Shown here one piece after another: positions 43,771 through 53,769 of a stretch of 64,000 nt of DNA (positions within the stretch are counted from its first letter, which is position 1; each line of letters starts with the position of its first letter). Position numbers and translations under genes: made by a program. This DNA is from Methylococcaceae bacterium (GTDB taxonomy: Bacteria; Pseudomonadota; Gammaproteobacteria; Methylococcales; Methylomonadaceae), in the NCBI GenBank assembly GCA_030626845.1, contig DAOUTG010000002.1:1-64000 (forward strand). Reading direction: 5' to 3'. A model generated the notes under the pieces. It ran no database searches. It was not told the DNA's origin and was given only the letters and a program-made list of their open reading frames with translations.

Positions 43771-43841
43771 GTCTAAACGTGCCTATCTTTCATTTAAAAA
43801 ATACTAGAAATTACTTATTTTTGGTAAATAGGTGAAACATT

Positions 43842-45116
43842 ATGTTAGTTCTTTATAAATGCTATCTACTGATAGTCTGTTTTTGTTTTATGCACACGCT
43901 TAAAGCAGAAACCTTGCTGACTTTAAAATCAGCGACCCAAATCGTGTTAAGAGATAATCCCAATTTGGCACAAATCAACGCCCGTTTACAAGCTATGCAA
44001 GCGATGATTCCTCAAAGCGGTGCTTTGCCAGATCCTGAAATCAGTTTTAATGCCTTAAATTTGCCTGTCGATAGTTTTGATTTGCGCCAAGAAAACATGA
44101 CACAAATGCAATTCGGTATTACCCAAAAAATACCTTTTCCCTCTAAATTAGCCTTGCGAGAACAAGTTGCCACAGATGAAAGAAAGGTAATTGTGGAAAA
44201 TTTGCATGAAGCCCGTTTGCAATTAGTGAGCGATGTTAAACAGCAATGGTGGTTAATATTTTATTTTGACAGAGTGTTAAATATTATTGATAACACTCAA
44301 ACTTTATTGCGCCAGTTTGTTGAGGTTGCGAGAACAAAATATGAAGTCGGTCAAGGTTTACAGCAAGATGTGCTACTGGCGCAGTTAGAATCCTCTAAAT
44401 TGTTAGACCAAAAATTAAAATGGCAAGGGCAACGCCAAAAAACAGTTGCGGCACTAAATACCTTATTAAATCAAGCGGCAAATCAAAAAATAATCTTACC
44501 TAATACAGTGGTTGCCAAATTCAAAAAGCTGTTATCTGAAGAGGTTCTTTATCAACAAGCACAGCAATTTAGAGCGACATTATCCGCAGGTCAGCAGCAG
44601 ATTCAAGTGGCAAAATCCCGTTTGGAATTAGCTAAAGAAGATATTTATCCTGATTTTAAAGTGGGTGCTTTTTATGGTGGTCGAGATGATACTTTAGAGG
44701 GGATTGAACGAGCCGATTTTTTCAGTCTAAAACTGAGTATGAGTATCCCTATTTTTGCAGACCGTAAACAAAATATGGCAATACAACAACGTAATGCCGA
44801 AGTAATGCAGGCAAATTATGCTTTGCAGGATTTATGGAATCAAGTACGCAAACAAATATCAATCGCCTATAGCGATTATCAGCGCAGCACTCAGCAAATC
44901 ATATTATTTGAAACAGGTATTATTCCACAAGCACGGCAAACGGTGGCTTCAATGCTGGCGGGTTATCAAGTCAATAAGGTAGATTTTTTAAATCTAGTTC
45001 GCAGTGAAATCAATTTATTTAGTTTTGAAATGCAATATTGGCAAAGTTTTGTTGAGGCTAATCAAGCTTTAGCACGATTAAATGCCGTGGTTGGACAGGA
45101 TAATCTTTATGAATAA
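43842..45116 (+). CDS. cusC: TolC-family outer membrane efflux protein (CusC/CzcC-like)
   Basis: ATQIVLRDNPNLAQINARLQAMQAMIPQSGALPDPEISFNALNLP; TolC-like helical repeats; operon with RND. Confidence 0.85.
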   Translation: MLVLYKCYLLIVCFCFMHTLKAETLLTLKSATQIVLRDNPNLAQINARLQAMQAMIPQSGALPDPEISFNALNLPVDSFDLRQENMTQMQFGITQKIPFPSKLALREQVATDERKVIVENLHEARLQLVSDVKQQWWLIFYFDRVLNIIDNTQTLLRQFVEVARTKYEVGQGLQQDVLLAQLESSKLLDQKLKWQGQRQKTVAALNTLLNQAANQKIILPNTVVAKFKKLLSEEVLYQQAQQFRATLSAGQQQIQVAKSRLELAKEDIYPDFKVGAFYGGRDDTLEGIERADFFSLKLSMSIPIFADRKQNMAIQQRNAEVMQANYALQDLWNQVRKQISIAYSDYQRSTQQIILFETGIIPQARQTVASMLAGYQVNKVDFLNLVRSEINLFSFEMQYWQSFVEANQALARLNAVVGQDNLYE

Positions 45117-46446
45117 GTTAATTTCTATCAGTGTGATAACGCTCTTTATCGGTTTGGGTACAGGTTTTGGGCTTTCACGTTTTTGGCAAGCTGAGATGAT
45201 TTTAAAAAAGGAACAATCAGAAGCAGTTAAAAAACCGTTGTTTTACCGTCATCCTATGAATCCAGATGTCACTTCACCTGTTCCTGCTAAAGGTTCAATG
45301 GGCATGGACTATGTGCCTGTTTATGCCGAAGCTGATAAACCACAAGAAAAAACGGGAACTGTCAGTATAGATGCTGTGGTTGAACAAAATATTGGGGTGC
45401 GTACTACGAATGTCATACGCCAAGATTTAACGCGCAATGTGCGTGCGGTTGGACGGGTTGACTATAACGAAGAGCGCATGGTGCATTTACATCCGAAAAC
45501 CGAAGGCTGGATAGAGAAAATGTATGTAGATAAAACAGGGCAACAAGTTGAAAAAAATTCACGTCTGCTGAGTATTTATTCGCCGCAATTAGTCACCAGT
45601 CAGCAAGAATATATTTTGGCATTAAATAATTTAAAAATCTTGCAAAATAGCCCAATTGATGAAATTCGTCAAGGTGCAGAAGATTTAGTCGAGAGTTCTA
45701 AACAGCGTTTAAAGTTATTGGATGTGCCTAAGCATCAATTACATCAACTTGAACTTAGCCAAAAAATTAAAAAAAGTCTGCATATTCATAGCCCAGAAAA
45801 AGGGATAGTTATGAAAATTGGCGCAAGAGAAGGGCAATATGTCACCCCTGTTACTGAAATTTATATGATTGCTGATTTAAGTACCGTTTGGGTTTATGCC
45901 GATATTTATGAATATGAATTACCGTGGGTGAAACAAGGCGATTTAGTGGAAATGAAACTCGTGGGTATTCCAGGGCGAACATTCACAGGCAAGCTCACTT
46001 ATATTTATCCTTATGCGAATGCAAAAACCCGCACCATTAAAGTTCGTTTAGCCTTTGATAATCCTGATTTGCTGCTAAAGCCGAATATGTTTGCTGAATT
46101 GACTATTAAAGCCGACAAACGCCTAAATAGTTTGGTGATTCCAGCCGAAGCGGTGATTCGTTCGGGAACGCGCAATCAAGTTTTTGTTGTGAGAGGTAAA
46201 GGTAAATTTGAGCCGCGTCTAGTGGTGTTAGGTTTAGCGTCAGGTAATAAGGTTGAAGTGTTAGAGGGTTTGAAACTCGGAGAAAAAGTAGTCACTTCGG
46301 CACAATTTTTAATTGATTCTGAATCTAAATTACGCGAAGCCACTGCCAAAATGCTGGAAGCTGAAACCCAAAAGTCTAAACCGAGTGAACAAGAAATGAA
46401 TCATCAAGGGCATGATATGGAAATGATGAGAAATAAACATGATTAA
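45109..46446 (+). CDS. cusB: RND periplasmic adaptor CusB-like with heavy-metal-binding domain
   Basis: FYRHPMNPDVTSPVPAKGSMGMDYVPVYAE (HMBD), VGRVDYNEERMVHLHPKTEGWIEKMYV. ATG at 45109 preferred over 45082. Confidence 0.9.
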   Translation: MNKLISISVITLFIGLGTGFGLSRFWQAEMILKKEQSEAVKKPLFYRHPMNPDVTSPVPAKGSMGMDYVPVYAEADKPQEKTGTVSIDAVVEQNIGVRTTNVIRQDLTRNVRAVGRVDYNEERMVHLHPKTEGWIEKMYVDKTGQQVEKNSRLLSIYSPQLVTSQQEYILALNNLKILQNSPIDEIRQGAEDLVESSKQRLKLLDVPKHQLHQLELSQKIKKSLHIHSPEKGIVMKIGAREGQYVTPVTEIYMIADLSTVWVYADIYEYELPWVKQGDLVEMKLVGIPGRTFTGKLTYIYPYANAKTRTIKVRLAFDNPDLLLKPNMFAELTIKADKRLNSLVIPAEAVIRSGTRNQVFVVRGKGKFEPRLVVLGLASGNKVEVLEGLKLGEKVVTSAQFLIDSESKLREATAKMLEAETQKSKPSEQEMNHQGHDMEMMRNKHD

Positions 46447-49400
46447 CTCTATTATTAATAATGCTATTAAAAACCGTTTTATCGTTTTACTTGCTGCATT
46501 ATTGCTAGGATTAGGCGGCTTATGGTCTTTTAAAAATATGCCTTTAGATGCCATTCCTGATTTATCCGATGTACAGGTGATTATATTTACTAAATATGCA
46601 GGACAAGCCCCGCAAGTAATTGAAGATCAAATCACTTATCCTTTAACCACGGCGATGTTATCTGTGCCTAAAGCTAAGACAGTACGCGGCTATTCCTTTT
46701 TTGGATTTTCCTTTGTTTATATTATTTTTGAAGATGATACCGATATGTATTGGGCGCGTTCTCGCGTTTTGGAATCTTTGAATTATGTCAGTGACCGATT
46801 ACCACAAGGGATTACGCCGACCTTAGGACCCGATGCGACAGGTGTTGGCTGGGTGTATGAATATGCCTTGATTGATAAAACAGGGCAATATGATTTAGCC
46901 CAACTGCGTTCTTTACAAGATTGGTATTTACGTTATCCGTTACAAACTGTAAGCGGTGTTGCAGAAGTGGCTTCAATTGGCGGTTATGTCAAACAGTATC
47001 AAGTCGAAGTTGACCCCAACGCACTGTTAGCGTTTAACATTCCTTTATCAAAAGTCAAACAAGCGATTCAACGCTCAAATAATAATGTCGGCGGACGCTT
47101 AATTGAAATGGCAGAAACCGAATACATGGTGCGCGGACTGGGTTATATTAAATCGTTGGATGATTTGAATCATATCCCTCTAGGCGTGAATGAAAATGGA
47201 ACACCGATACGCTTACAAGATGTTGCCCACGTCCATTTAGGAGGAGAATTACGTCGGGGAATTGCTGAATTAGATGGTGAAGGGGAAGTAGTTGGTGGAA
47301 TTATTATTATGCGTTTTGGTGAAAATGCTCAAGCAACGATTAATGCTGTTAAAGAAAAGCTAGAAGAATTAAAACAGGGATTGCCTAAAGGCGTAGAAAT
47401 CATACCTGTTTATGATCGAGGTAATTTAATTACCCGCGCAGTTGATACCTTGAATACCGCCTTAGTACAAGAGTTAGTGATTGTTAGTATTATTGTCGCG
47501 TTGTTTTTATTACATATCCGTTCTTCATTAGTCATTGTTATTAGTTTACCTTTAGGTATTTTAATTGCTTTTATCTTAATGCGTTGGCAAGGTTTAAATG
47601 CCAATATCATGTCTTTAGGTGGTATTGCCATTGCCATTGGAGATATGGTGGATGGAGCGATTGTAATGGTTGAAAACGCCCATAAACATTTAGCCGAAGC
47701 TGTTGAAAAGAAACAAGCAGAACTCACTCAAAATGAACGCTGGCAAGCGATTAGCAAAGCCTCACAAGAAGTCGGGCCGGCGTTATTTTTTTCTTTATTA
47801 ATTATTACCGTTTCTTTCGTGCCTATTTTTACTATGCAGGCACAAGAAGGACGTTTATTTAGTCCGCTTGCGTTTACAAAATCTTATGCAATGGGTGCGG
47901 CTGCCATCTTAACCGTTACCTTAGTGCCTGTCTTAATGGGATATTTTATTCGCGGTAAAATAATTCCAGAACATAAAAATCCTGCTAATCGACTGTTACA
48001 TTTTTTACACAGCCCTATTTTAAAATGTGCCATGCGTTTTCGTAGTGTGACTTTATTACTTGCCCTTTTATTGTTAGCGTCAAGTTATTACCCTTTATCG
48101 AAAGTCGGCAGTGAATTTATGCCGCCATTAGATGAAGGCGATATTTTGTATATGCCAAGTTCGTTTCCAGGGGTTTCGATTACCAAAGCCAAGGAGTTAT
48201 TGCAACAAACTGATAAAATCTTAAAAACCTTTCCAGAGGTTGAACGCGTGTTTGGAAAAATAGGGCGAGCAGAAACCGCTACCGACCCTGCACCGTTATC
48301 AATGATGGAAACTACGCTACTGTTAAAACCGCGTGATTTATGGTCAAATCCTGAAAAAACCATGCAGCAATTAATGAATGAAATGGATAAGGCAACCCAA
48401 TTACCGGGATTAACGAATGCGTGGACAATGCCCATAAAAAATCGCCTTGATATGTTATCAACAGGGATTAAAACCCCCGTAGGTATTAAAGTGGGTGGGG
48501 CAGATTTAAAGGTTTTGGAATCACTTGCCCAAGAAATTGAACAGGTGATGAAAACAATGCCAGAAACCCTTTCAGCCTTTGGGGATAGAGCGATGGGCGG
48601 CTATTTTCTTGATTTTGATATAGACCGCGAAAAAGCGGCACGTTATGGATTGACGGTAGGGGATATTCAAGATGTGATTCAAACTGCTATTGGCGGCATG
48701 AATATTACTGAAACCGTGGAAGGTTTAGAGCGTTACCCTGTTAATCTGCGTTATCCACGAGAATTACGAGATAATCTTGAACAGTTAAAACGAGTACTGA
48801 TTCCTACGGAAAATGGCAGTCAAATTCCCATGGCATTAGTTGCTGAACTAGCACTAACACGTGGCGCACCCTCGATAAAAAGTGAAAATTCCAGACCGAA
48901 TGCGTGGATTTATGTTGATATTAAAACCTCGGATATAGGGGGGTTTGTAAGGAAAGCGAAACAAATAGTTAAAGAAAAAATCAACCTTCCAGCAGGTTAT
49001 ACGATTAATTGGTCAGGACAATTTGAATACATGGAACGCGCGGCGGCACGATTAAAAATAGTCGTGCCTATTACCTTGTTAGCGATTTTTTTATTACTGT
49101 ATTTTACTTTTCGCAATATTACCGAGCCTCTCATTGTAATGCTAACCGTGCCTTTTGGATTAATTGGTGGTATTTGGATAACTTATGCTTACGATTTCAA
49201 TTTATCAGTTGCCGTTTATGTGGGATTTATCGCACTGGCAGGCACAGCAGCAGAAACAGGGGTGATGGTATTAAATTTTATAGATATAGAAATCGCTAAA
49301 TTACGCAGGCAAAAACAAATGCTTTTATCAGCGATGGAAATAAGCGCGGCGGTTGAGGCGGCAACGGCTTTAAGAGTGCGCCCTGTCGTAATTACTGCCA

Positions 49401-49588
49401 TTTCAACAATGGCAGGATTGATTCCTATTATGTGGAGTACAGGCACAGGAGCAGATGTTGCCCAACGTATTGCAGCCCCTGTATTGGGTGGGATGTTTAC
49501 TGTGTTATTATTAAGTTTATTGGTGTTTCCTGTGATTTACAGTCTTGTTTTACAGTGGCAGGAAAAATATAAATTATCAGTTAAATAG
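46439..49588 (+). CDS. cusA: Heavy-metal RND efflux pump CusA-like
   Basis: 1049 aa; MPLDAIPDLSDVQVIIFTKYAGQAPQVIEDQITYPLT; DMVDGAIVMVENAHK; APVLGGMFT. Confidence 0.95.
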   Translation: MINSIINNAIKNRFIVLLAALLLGLGGLWSFKNMPLDAIPDLSDVQVIIFTKYAGQAPQVIEDQITYPLTTAMLSVPKAKTVRGYSFFGFSFVYIIFEDDTDMYWARSRVLESLNYVSDRLPQGITPTLGPDATGVGWVYEYALIDKTGQYDLAQLRSLQDWYLRYPLQTVSGVAEVASIGGYVKQYQVEVDPNALLAFNIPLSKVKQAIQRSNNNVGGRLIEMAETEYMVRGLGYIKSLDDLNHIPLGVNENGTPIRLQDVAHVHLGGELRRGIAELDGEGEVVGGIIIMRFGENAQATINAVKEKLEELKQGLPKGVEIIPVYDRGNLITRAVDTLNTALVQELVIVSIIVALFLLHIRSSLVIVISLPLGILIAFILMRWQGLNANIMSLGGIAIAIGDMVDGAIVMVENAHKHLAEAVEKKQAELTQNERWQAISKASQEVGPALFFSLLIITVSFVPIFTMQAQEGRLFSPLAFTKSYAMGAAAILTVTLVPVLMGYFIRGKIIPEHKNPANRLLHFLHSPILKCAMRFRSVTLLLALLLLASSYYPLSKVGSEFMPPLDEGDILYMPSSFPGVSITKAKELLQQTDKILKTFPEVERVFGKIGRAETATDPAPLSMMETTLLLKPRDLWSNPEKTMQQLMNEMDKATQLPGLTNAWTMPIKNRLDMLSTGIKTPVGIKVGGADLKVLESLAQEIEQVMKTMPETLSAFGDRAMGGYFLDFDIDREKAARYGLTVGDIQDVIQTAIGGMNITETVEGLERYPVNLRYPRELRDNLEQLKRVLIPTENGSQIPMALVAELALTRGAPSIKSENSRPNAWIYVDIKTSDIGGFVRKAKQIVKEKINLPAGYTINWSGQFEYMERAAARLKIVVPITLLAIFLLLYFTFRNITEPLIVMLTVPFGLIGGIWITYAYDFNLSVAVYVGFIALAGTAAETGVMVLNFIDIEIAKLRRQKQMLLSAMEISAAVEAATALRVRPVVITAISTMAGLIPIMWSTGTGADVAQRIAAPVLGGMFTVLLLSLLVFPVIYSLVLQWQEKYKLSVK

Positions 49589-49604
49589 CCTTTAGCTTGC
49601 ACCT

Positions 49605-49710
49605 CTGTACATGACAAAAATATAAACTGGCGTCTAAAATATGTTTTGGACTCCAGCATTCCATTAATTTATAAGTAATTTATTGTGTAAAATATTTTTT
49701 GTCATGTATA
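49605..49710 (+). repeat. MITE-like palindromic repeat, copy B
   Basis: CTGTACATGACAAAAATATAAACTGGCGTCTAAAATATGTTTTGGACTCCAG...ATTTATAAGTAATTTA...TTTTTTGTCATGTATA; matches copies A and C. Confidence 0.85.
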
Positions 49711-49870
49711 AAGAACAGCAGTATCTTTTTTATAGTATTTTTAAGATGCGTATTTAGTATAAATTATTTGATAAAAAAGATTGATGCGTTAATTTATTAT
49801 AGTTAATATTTTAAATTTACTATAGCCACCTAGATTTTGCAAAAACAAGTATAGACAAAATTTTATAAAT

Positions 49871-50839
49871 ATGAATAAAATCAATAGATTATTTTCAGTT
49901 GCGCCGATGCTAGATTGGACAGACCGGCATTGTCGTTATTTTTATCGGTTAATGTCTAAACAGGCATTACTCTATACTGAAATGGTGACCACAGCCGCGT
50001 TAATACACGGTAATCAACATCGTTTTTTACAATTTAATGCTGAAGAACACCCACTAGCATTACAGTTAGGTGGTTCTAAATCTGCCGATTTAGCCCTTTG
50101 TGCAAAAATGGCACAAGATTATGGTTATGATGAAGTTAATCTAAATGTAGGCTGCCCTAGTGATAGGGTTCAAAACGGTTTATTTGGGGCGTGTTTAATG
50201 GCTAAACCCATTTTAGTCGCAGAATGTATTGCGGCAATGCAGCAAGCAGTCTCTATTCCTATCACGGTTAAATCACGAATTGGTATTGATAATAAAGATT
50301 CCTACGAAGAATTAACCCACTTTGTTGAAACCGTGGCTCAAGCAGGCTGTAAAACTTTTATTATTCATGCCCGTAAAGCTTGGTTACAAGGTCTTTCTCC
50401 CAAACAAAACCGTGAAGTTCCCCCATTGCGTTATGATATTGTGTATCAGCTTAAAAATGATCTTCCTGATTTAGAAATCATTGTCAATGGCGGTATTACT
50501 AATTTAGAAGTCGCTCAAGAACATCTTAACCAAGTTGATGGCGTAATGTTAGGGCGTGAAGTTTATCAGCGTCCTTTTTTATTATCTCAGGTAGATCATG
50601 AGATTTTTAAAGCCGATAAACAAACTAAAACACGACAGCAAATTATTGAAGAATTAATTCCCTATGTCCAACAACAGCTTAAACAGAATGTACGGCTTAA
50701 TAGTATTTCTCGACATATTTTAGGGTTATTTCATAGCCAAAAAGGGGCGAAATCTTGGCGGCGGTATTTAAGTGAAAATGCAACCCAAGCAGGGGCAAAT
50801 GAAACCGTACTTTTAGAGGCGTTAAAGTTTACGCATTGA
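49871..50839 (+). CDS. dusA: tRNA-dihydrouridine(20/20a) synthase DusA
   Basis: [83 protein letters not shown]. Confidence 0.97.
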   Translation: MNKINRLFSVAPMLDWTDRHCRYFYRLMSKQALLYTEMVTTAALIHGNQHRFLQFNAEEHPLALQLGGSKSADLALCAKMAQDYGYDEVNLNVGCPSDRVQNGLFGACLMAKPILVAECIAAMQQAVSIPITVKSRIGIDNKDSYEELTHFVETVAQAGCKTFIIHARKAWLQGLSPKQNREVPPLRYDIVYQLKNDLPDLEIIVNGGITNLEVAQEHLNQVDGVMLGREVYQRPFLLSQVDHEIFKADKQTKTRQQIIEELIPYVQQQLKQNVRLNSISRHILGLFHSQKGAKSWRRYLSENATQAGANETVLLEALKFTH

Positions 50840-50881
50840 TGATGTTATACTAGGTAGCTATTTTTATTCAAAGAGGGTGTT

Positions 50882-51427
50882 ATGGAAGCGCATTTTTCCA
50901 AAATTATTGAAGCTGTGGGCGAAGATGTAAATCGTGAAGGTTTAGTGGATACGCCTAAACGTGCGGCTAAAGCGTTTAAATTTTTAAATAATGGCTATGA
51001 TAAAACACTGGACGAGGTGTTAAATAACGCTATTTTTCATGCAGATACCGAGGATATGGTGATCGTAAAGGATATAGAACTCTATTCTTTATGCGAACAT
51101 CATCTATTACCTTTTATCGGCAAATGTCATATTGGTTATTTACCCAATGGTAAGGTCATTGGTTTGTCAAAAATGGCACGGGTAGTGGATATGTTCGCCC
51201 GACGTTTGCAGATTCAAGAAAAATTAACCAAGCAAATTGCCAATGCGATTGAAGAAGTTACAGGCGCAAGAGGCGTTGCTGTCGTTATTGAAGCAAAACA
51301 TTTATGCATGATGATGCGAGGCGTTGAAAAACAAAATTCAGTGATGACAACGTCTGTGATGACTGGTATTTTTAGAGAAGAAATTAATACGCGTTCTGAA
51401 TTTTTGAATTTAATTAATCGTAAATAA
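50882..51427 (+). CDS. folE: GTP cyclohydrolase I
   Basis: [65 protein letters not shown]. Confidence 0.97.
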   Translation: MEAHFSKIIEAVGEDVNREGLVDTPKRAAKAFKFLNNGYDKTLDEVLNNAIFHADTEDMVIVKDIELYSLCEHHLLPFIGKCHIGYLPNGKVIGLSKMARVVDMFARRLQIQEKLTKQIANAIEEVTGARGVAVVIEAKHLCMMMRGVEKQNSVMTTSVMTGIFREEINTRSEFLNLINRK

Positions 51428-52404
51428 TGAATAAAACGCACACCAAAATCGGGGTTTTATTAATTAATCTTGGTTCACCCGCCTCAACAAAAACTTCCGA
51501 TGTGAGGCGTTATTTGAGACAGTTTTTAGGTGATCCACGCGTTGTTAATATCCCACGCCCGATTTGGTGGTTGATTTTAAATGGATTTATTTTACCGTTT
51601 AGACCTAGAAAGTCTGCACGCGCTTATAAAAAGATTTGGCAAAAAGAAGGTTCTCCATTAGTTTTATTAACCCAAAAATTAGCAAAGAAAACGGCTATTG
51701 CCATACATAAGACTAATAATGATATTATCATTGATTATGCAATGCGTTATGGACAACCTTCGATTGAAGAAAAACTGCTTCAATTTAAAAAGAACAACTG
51801 TGAGGAAATTATCATTATTCCGCTATACCCACAGTATTCATCAACGACAACCGCCTCAGTGTATGATGAGGTAGTGGATATTTTAAAATCTTGGCGGCAT
51901 ATACCATCCTTACGTTTTATTAGCGATTATCATCAGCACCCGCTTTATATTAAGGCGGTTGCAGATTCTATACGGCAGTCTTGGGAAAAACAACGCGGTG
52001 ATTTATTGTTAATGTCTTTCCATGGTTTACCCAAAAAATTAACTGATTGGGGCGACCCTTATTTTAATCAGTGTCAAATAACAGCACAGTTAATTACTAA
52101 AGAATTGGGTTTAGAATCATCACAATGGAAACTGGTGTTTCAATCACGTTTTGGAAAAGCAGAATGGCTAAAACCTTATTGTATAGAAGTATTAGAGGAT
52201 TTACCTCAACAAGAGATTAAAAATATTGATGTTATTTGTCCAGGCTTTGCAGCAGATTGTCTTGAAACTTTAGAGGAAATTGCAATCACTAATAAAGAAA
52301 TTTTTATCAAGGCAGGGGGTAAAAATTACCATTATATTCCTGCTTTAAACGATAGTTCTATGCAGATTAATTTACTATTAGATCTAATAAACAACTCAAA
52401 ATAA
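51427..52404 (+). CDS. hemH: Ferrochelatase
   Basis: KIGVLLINLGSPASTKTSDVRRYLRQFLGDPRVV; IIPLYPQYSSTTTASVYDEV; MSFHGLPKK; CPGFAADCLETLEEI. Confidence 0.97.
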   Translation: MNKTHTKIGVLLINLGSPASTKTSDVRRYLRQFLGDPRVVNIPRPIWWLILNGFILPFRPRKSARAYKKIWQKEGSPLVLLTQKLAKKTAIAIHKTNNDIIIDYAMRYGQPSIEEKLLQFKKNNCEEIIIIPLYPQYSSTTTASVYDEVVDILKSWRHIPSLRFISDYHQHPLYIKAVADSIRQSWEKQRGDLLLMSFHGLPKKLTDWGDPYFNQCQITAQLITKELGLESSQWKLVFQSRFGKAEWLKPYCIEVLEDLPQQEIKNIDVICPGFAADCLETLEEIAITNKEIFIKAGGKNYHYIPALNDSSMQINLLLDLINNSK

Positions 52405-52428
52405 CCTAACACGATTAATTATATCTAT

Positions 52429-53718
52429 ATGAGTTTTACCTCCCTAAATTTATCCCCTCTTATTCTAAAAGCCATTAGCGAACAAGGTTATGAAAACCCT
52501 ACGCCGATACAAGCTCAAGCTATTCCTGCAATACTTGATGGTCGTGATGTCATGGCGGCGGCACAAACAGGCACAGGAAAAACGGCAGGTTTTACATTGC
52601 CATTATTAGAGCAACTATCAAAAGGCGAACAGGCACATGCTAATCAAGTACGCGCACTTGTATTAACCCCAACCCGTGAATTGGCCGCCCAAGTTGAAGA
52701 AAGTATCTCCACCTATGGAAAGCATTTACCCCTCCGTTCTACGGTTGTTTTTGGAGGAGTAAAAATAAATCCTCAAATGATGCGATTACGAAAAGGGGTT
52801 GATATTCTCGTTGCAACCCCAGGACGTTTGCTTGATTTGTATAATCAAAATGCCGTGAAGTTTAAACAATTAGAAGTCTTAGTTTTAGATGAAGCCGACC
52901 GCATGTTGGATATGGGCTTTATTCATGATATTCGTAAAATATTAGCCTTACTGCCTAAACAACGTCAAAATTTATTATTCTCAGCAACTTTTTCAAATGA
53001 AATTCGGCAATTAGCCACAGCTTTCGTTCAACAACCTGTTGAAATTTCGGTAAACCCCACTGAAACAACGGTAAGTACGGTTAAGCAATTAATTTACCCT
53101 GTTGATAAAAAACAAAAAACAGCCTTGTTGATCCATTTAATACAAGAGAATCAATGGTGGCAAGTCCTTGTTTTTAGTCGCACTAAACATGGGGCAAATA
53201 AATTAACAAAATTATTAAATGCTCAAGAAATTAAAGCCGCAGCTATTCATGGTAATAAAAGTCAAAGTGCAAGAACCAAGGCACTGGCTGATTTTAAACA
53301 GGGATTAGTGCAAGTTTTAGTGGCAACCGATATTGCCGCACGAGGTTTAGATATAGACCAACTACCCCAAGTGGTCAATTTTGATTTACCTAACGTACCC
53401 GAAGATTATGTTCATCGTATCGGGCGTACAGGTCGTGCAGGTTCAACGGGTGAAGCTATTTCATTAGTGTCTGCGGATGAATTTAAACAGTTATCGGATA
53501 TAGAGCGGTTAATAAAATCGGTGCTGACAAGAGAAATTATTTCAGGGTTTGAGCCCACCCATGATGTTCCAGAATCACGATTAGATTTACGCCTTCACCG
53601 TCCCAAAAACCCCAAAAAACCTAAAGTAGGTCATCGGGATGGACAGCGTTCAGGTGCAAAAAACGGGGGAAATAACTCAAGAGGTCGAGGACAAAACAAT
53701 GGTTCTCGTCGTCGATAA
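52429..53718 (+). CDS. rhlE: DEAD-box ATP-dependent RNA helicase, RhlE-like
   Basis: [67 protein letters not shown]-like basic C-tail. Confidence 0.93.
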   Translation: MSFTSLNLSPLILKAISEQGYENPTPIQAQAIPAILDGRDVMAAAQTGTGKTAGFTLPLLEQLSKGEQAHANQVRALVLTPTRELAAQVEESISTYGKHLPLRSTVVFGGVKINPQMMRLRKGVDILVATPGRLLDLYNQNAVKFKQLEVLVLDEADRMLDMGFIHDIRKILALLPKQRQNLLFSATFSNEIRQLATAFVQQPVEISVNPTETTVSTVKQLIYPVDKKQKTALLIHLIQENQWWQVLVFSRTKHGANKLTKLLNAQEIKAAAIHGNKSQSARTKALADFKQGLVQVLVATDIAARGLDIDQLPQVVNFDLPNVPEDYVHRIGRTGRAGSTGEAISLVSADEFKQLSDIERLIKSVLTREIISGFEPTHDVPESRLDLRLHRPKNPKKPKVGHRDGQRSGAKNGGNNSRGRGQNNGSRRR

Positions 53719-53738
53719 TAAATTAAGAAAATAAAGCG

Positions 53739-53759
53739 GGTGCGGGTTTCATCCGCACC
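53739..53759. terminator. Hairpin between convergent rhlE and TPR gene
   Basis: GGTGCGG-gtttcat-CCGCACC perfect 7-bp stem. Confidence 0.55.
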
Positions 53760-53769
53760 ATGTAAATCC

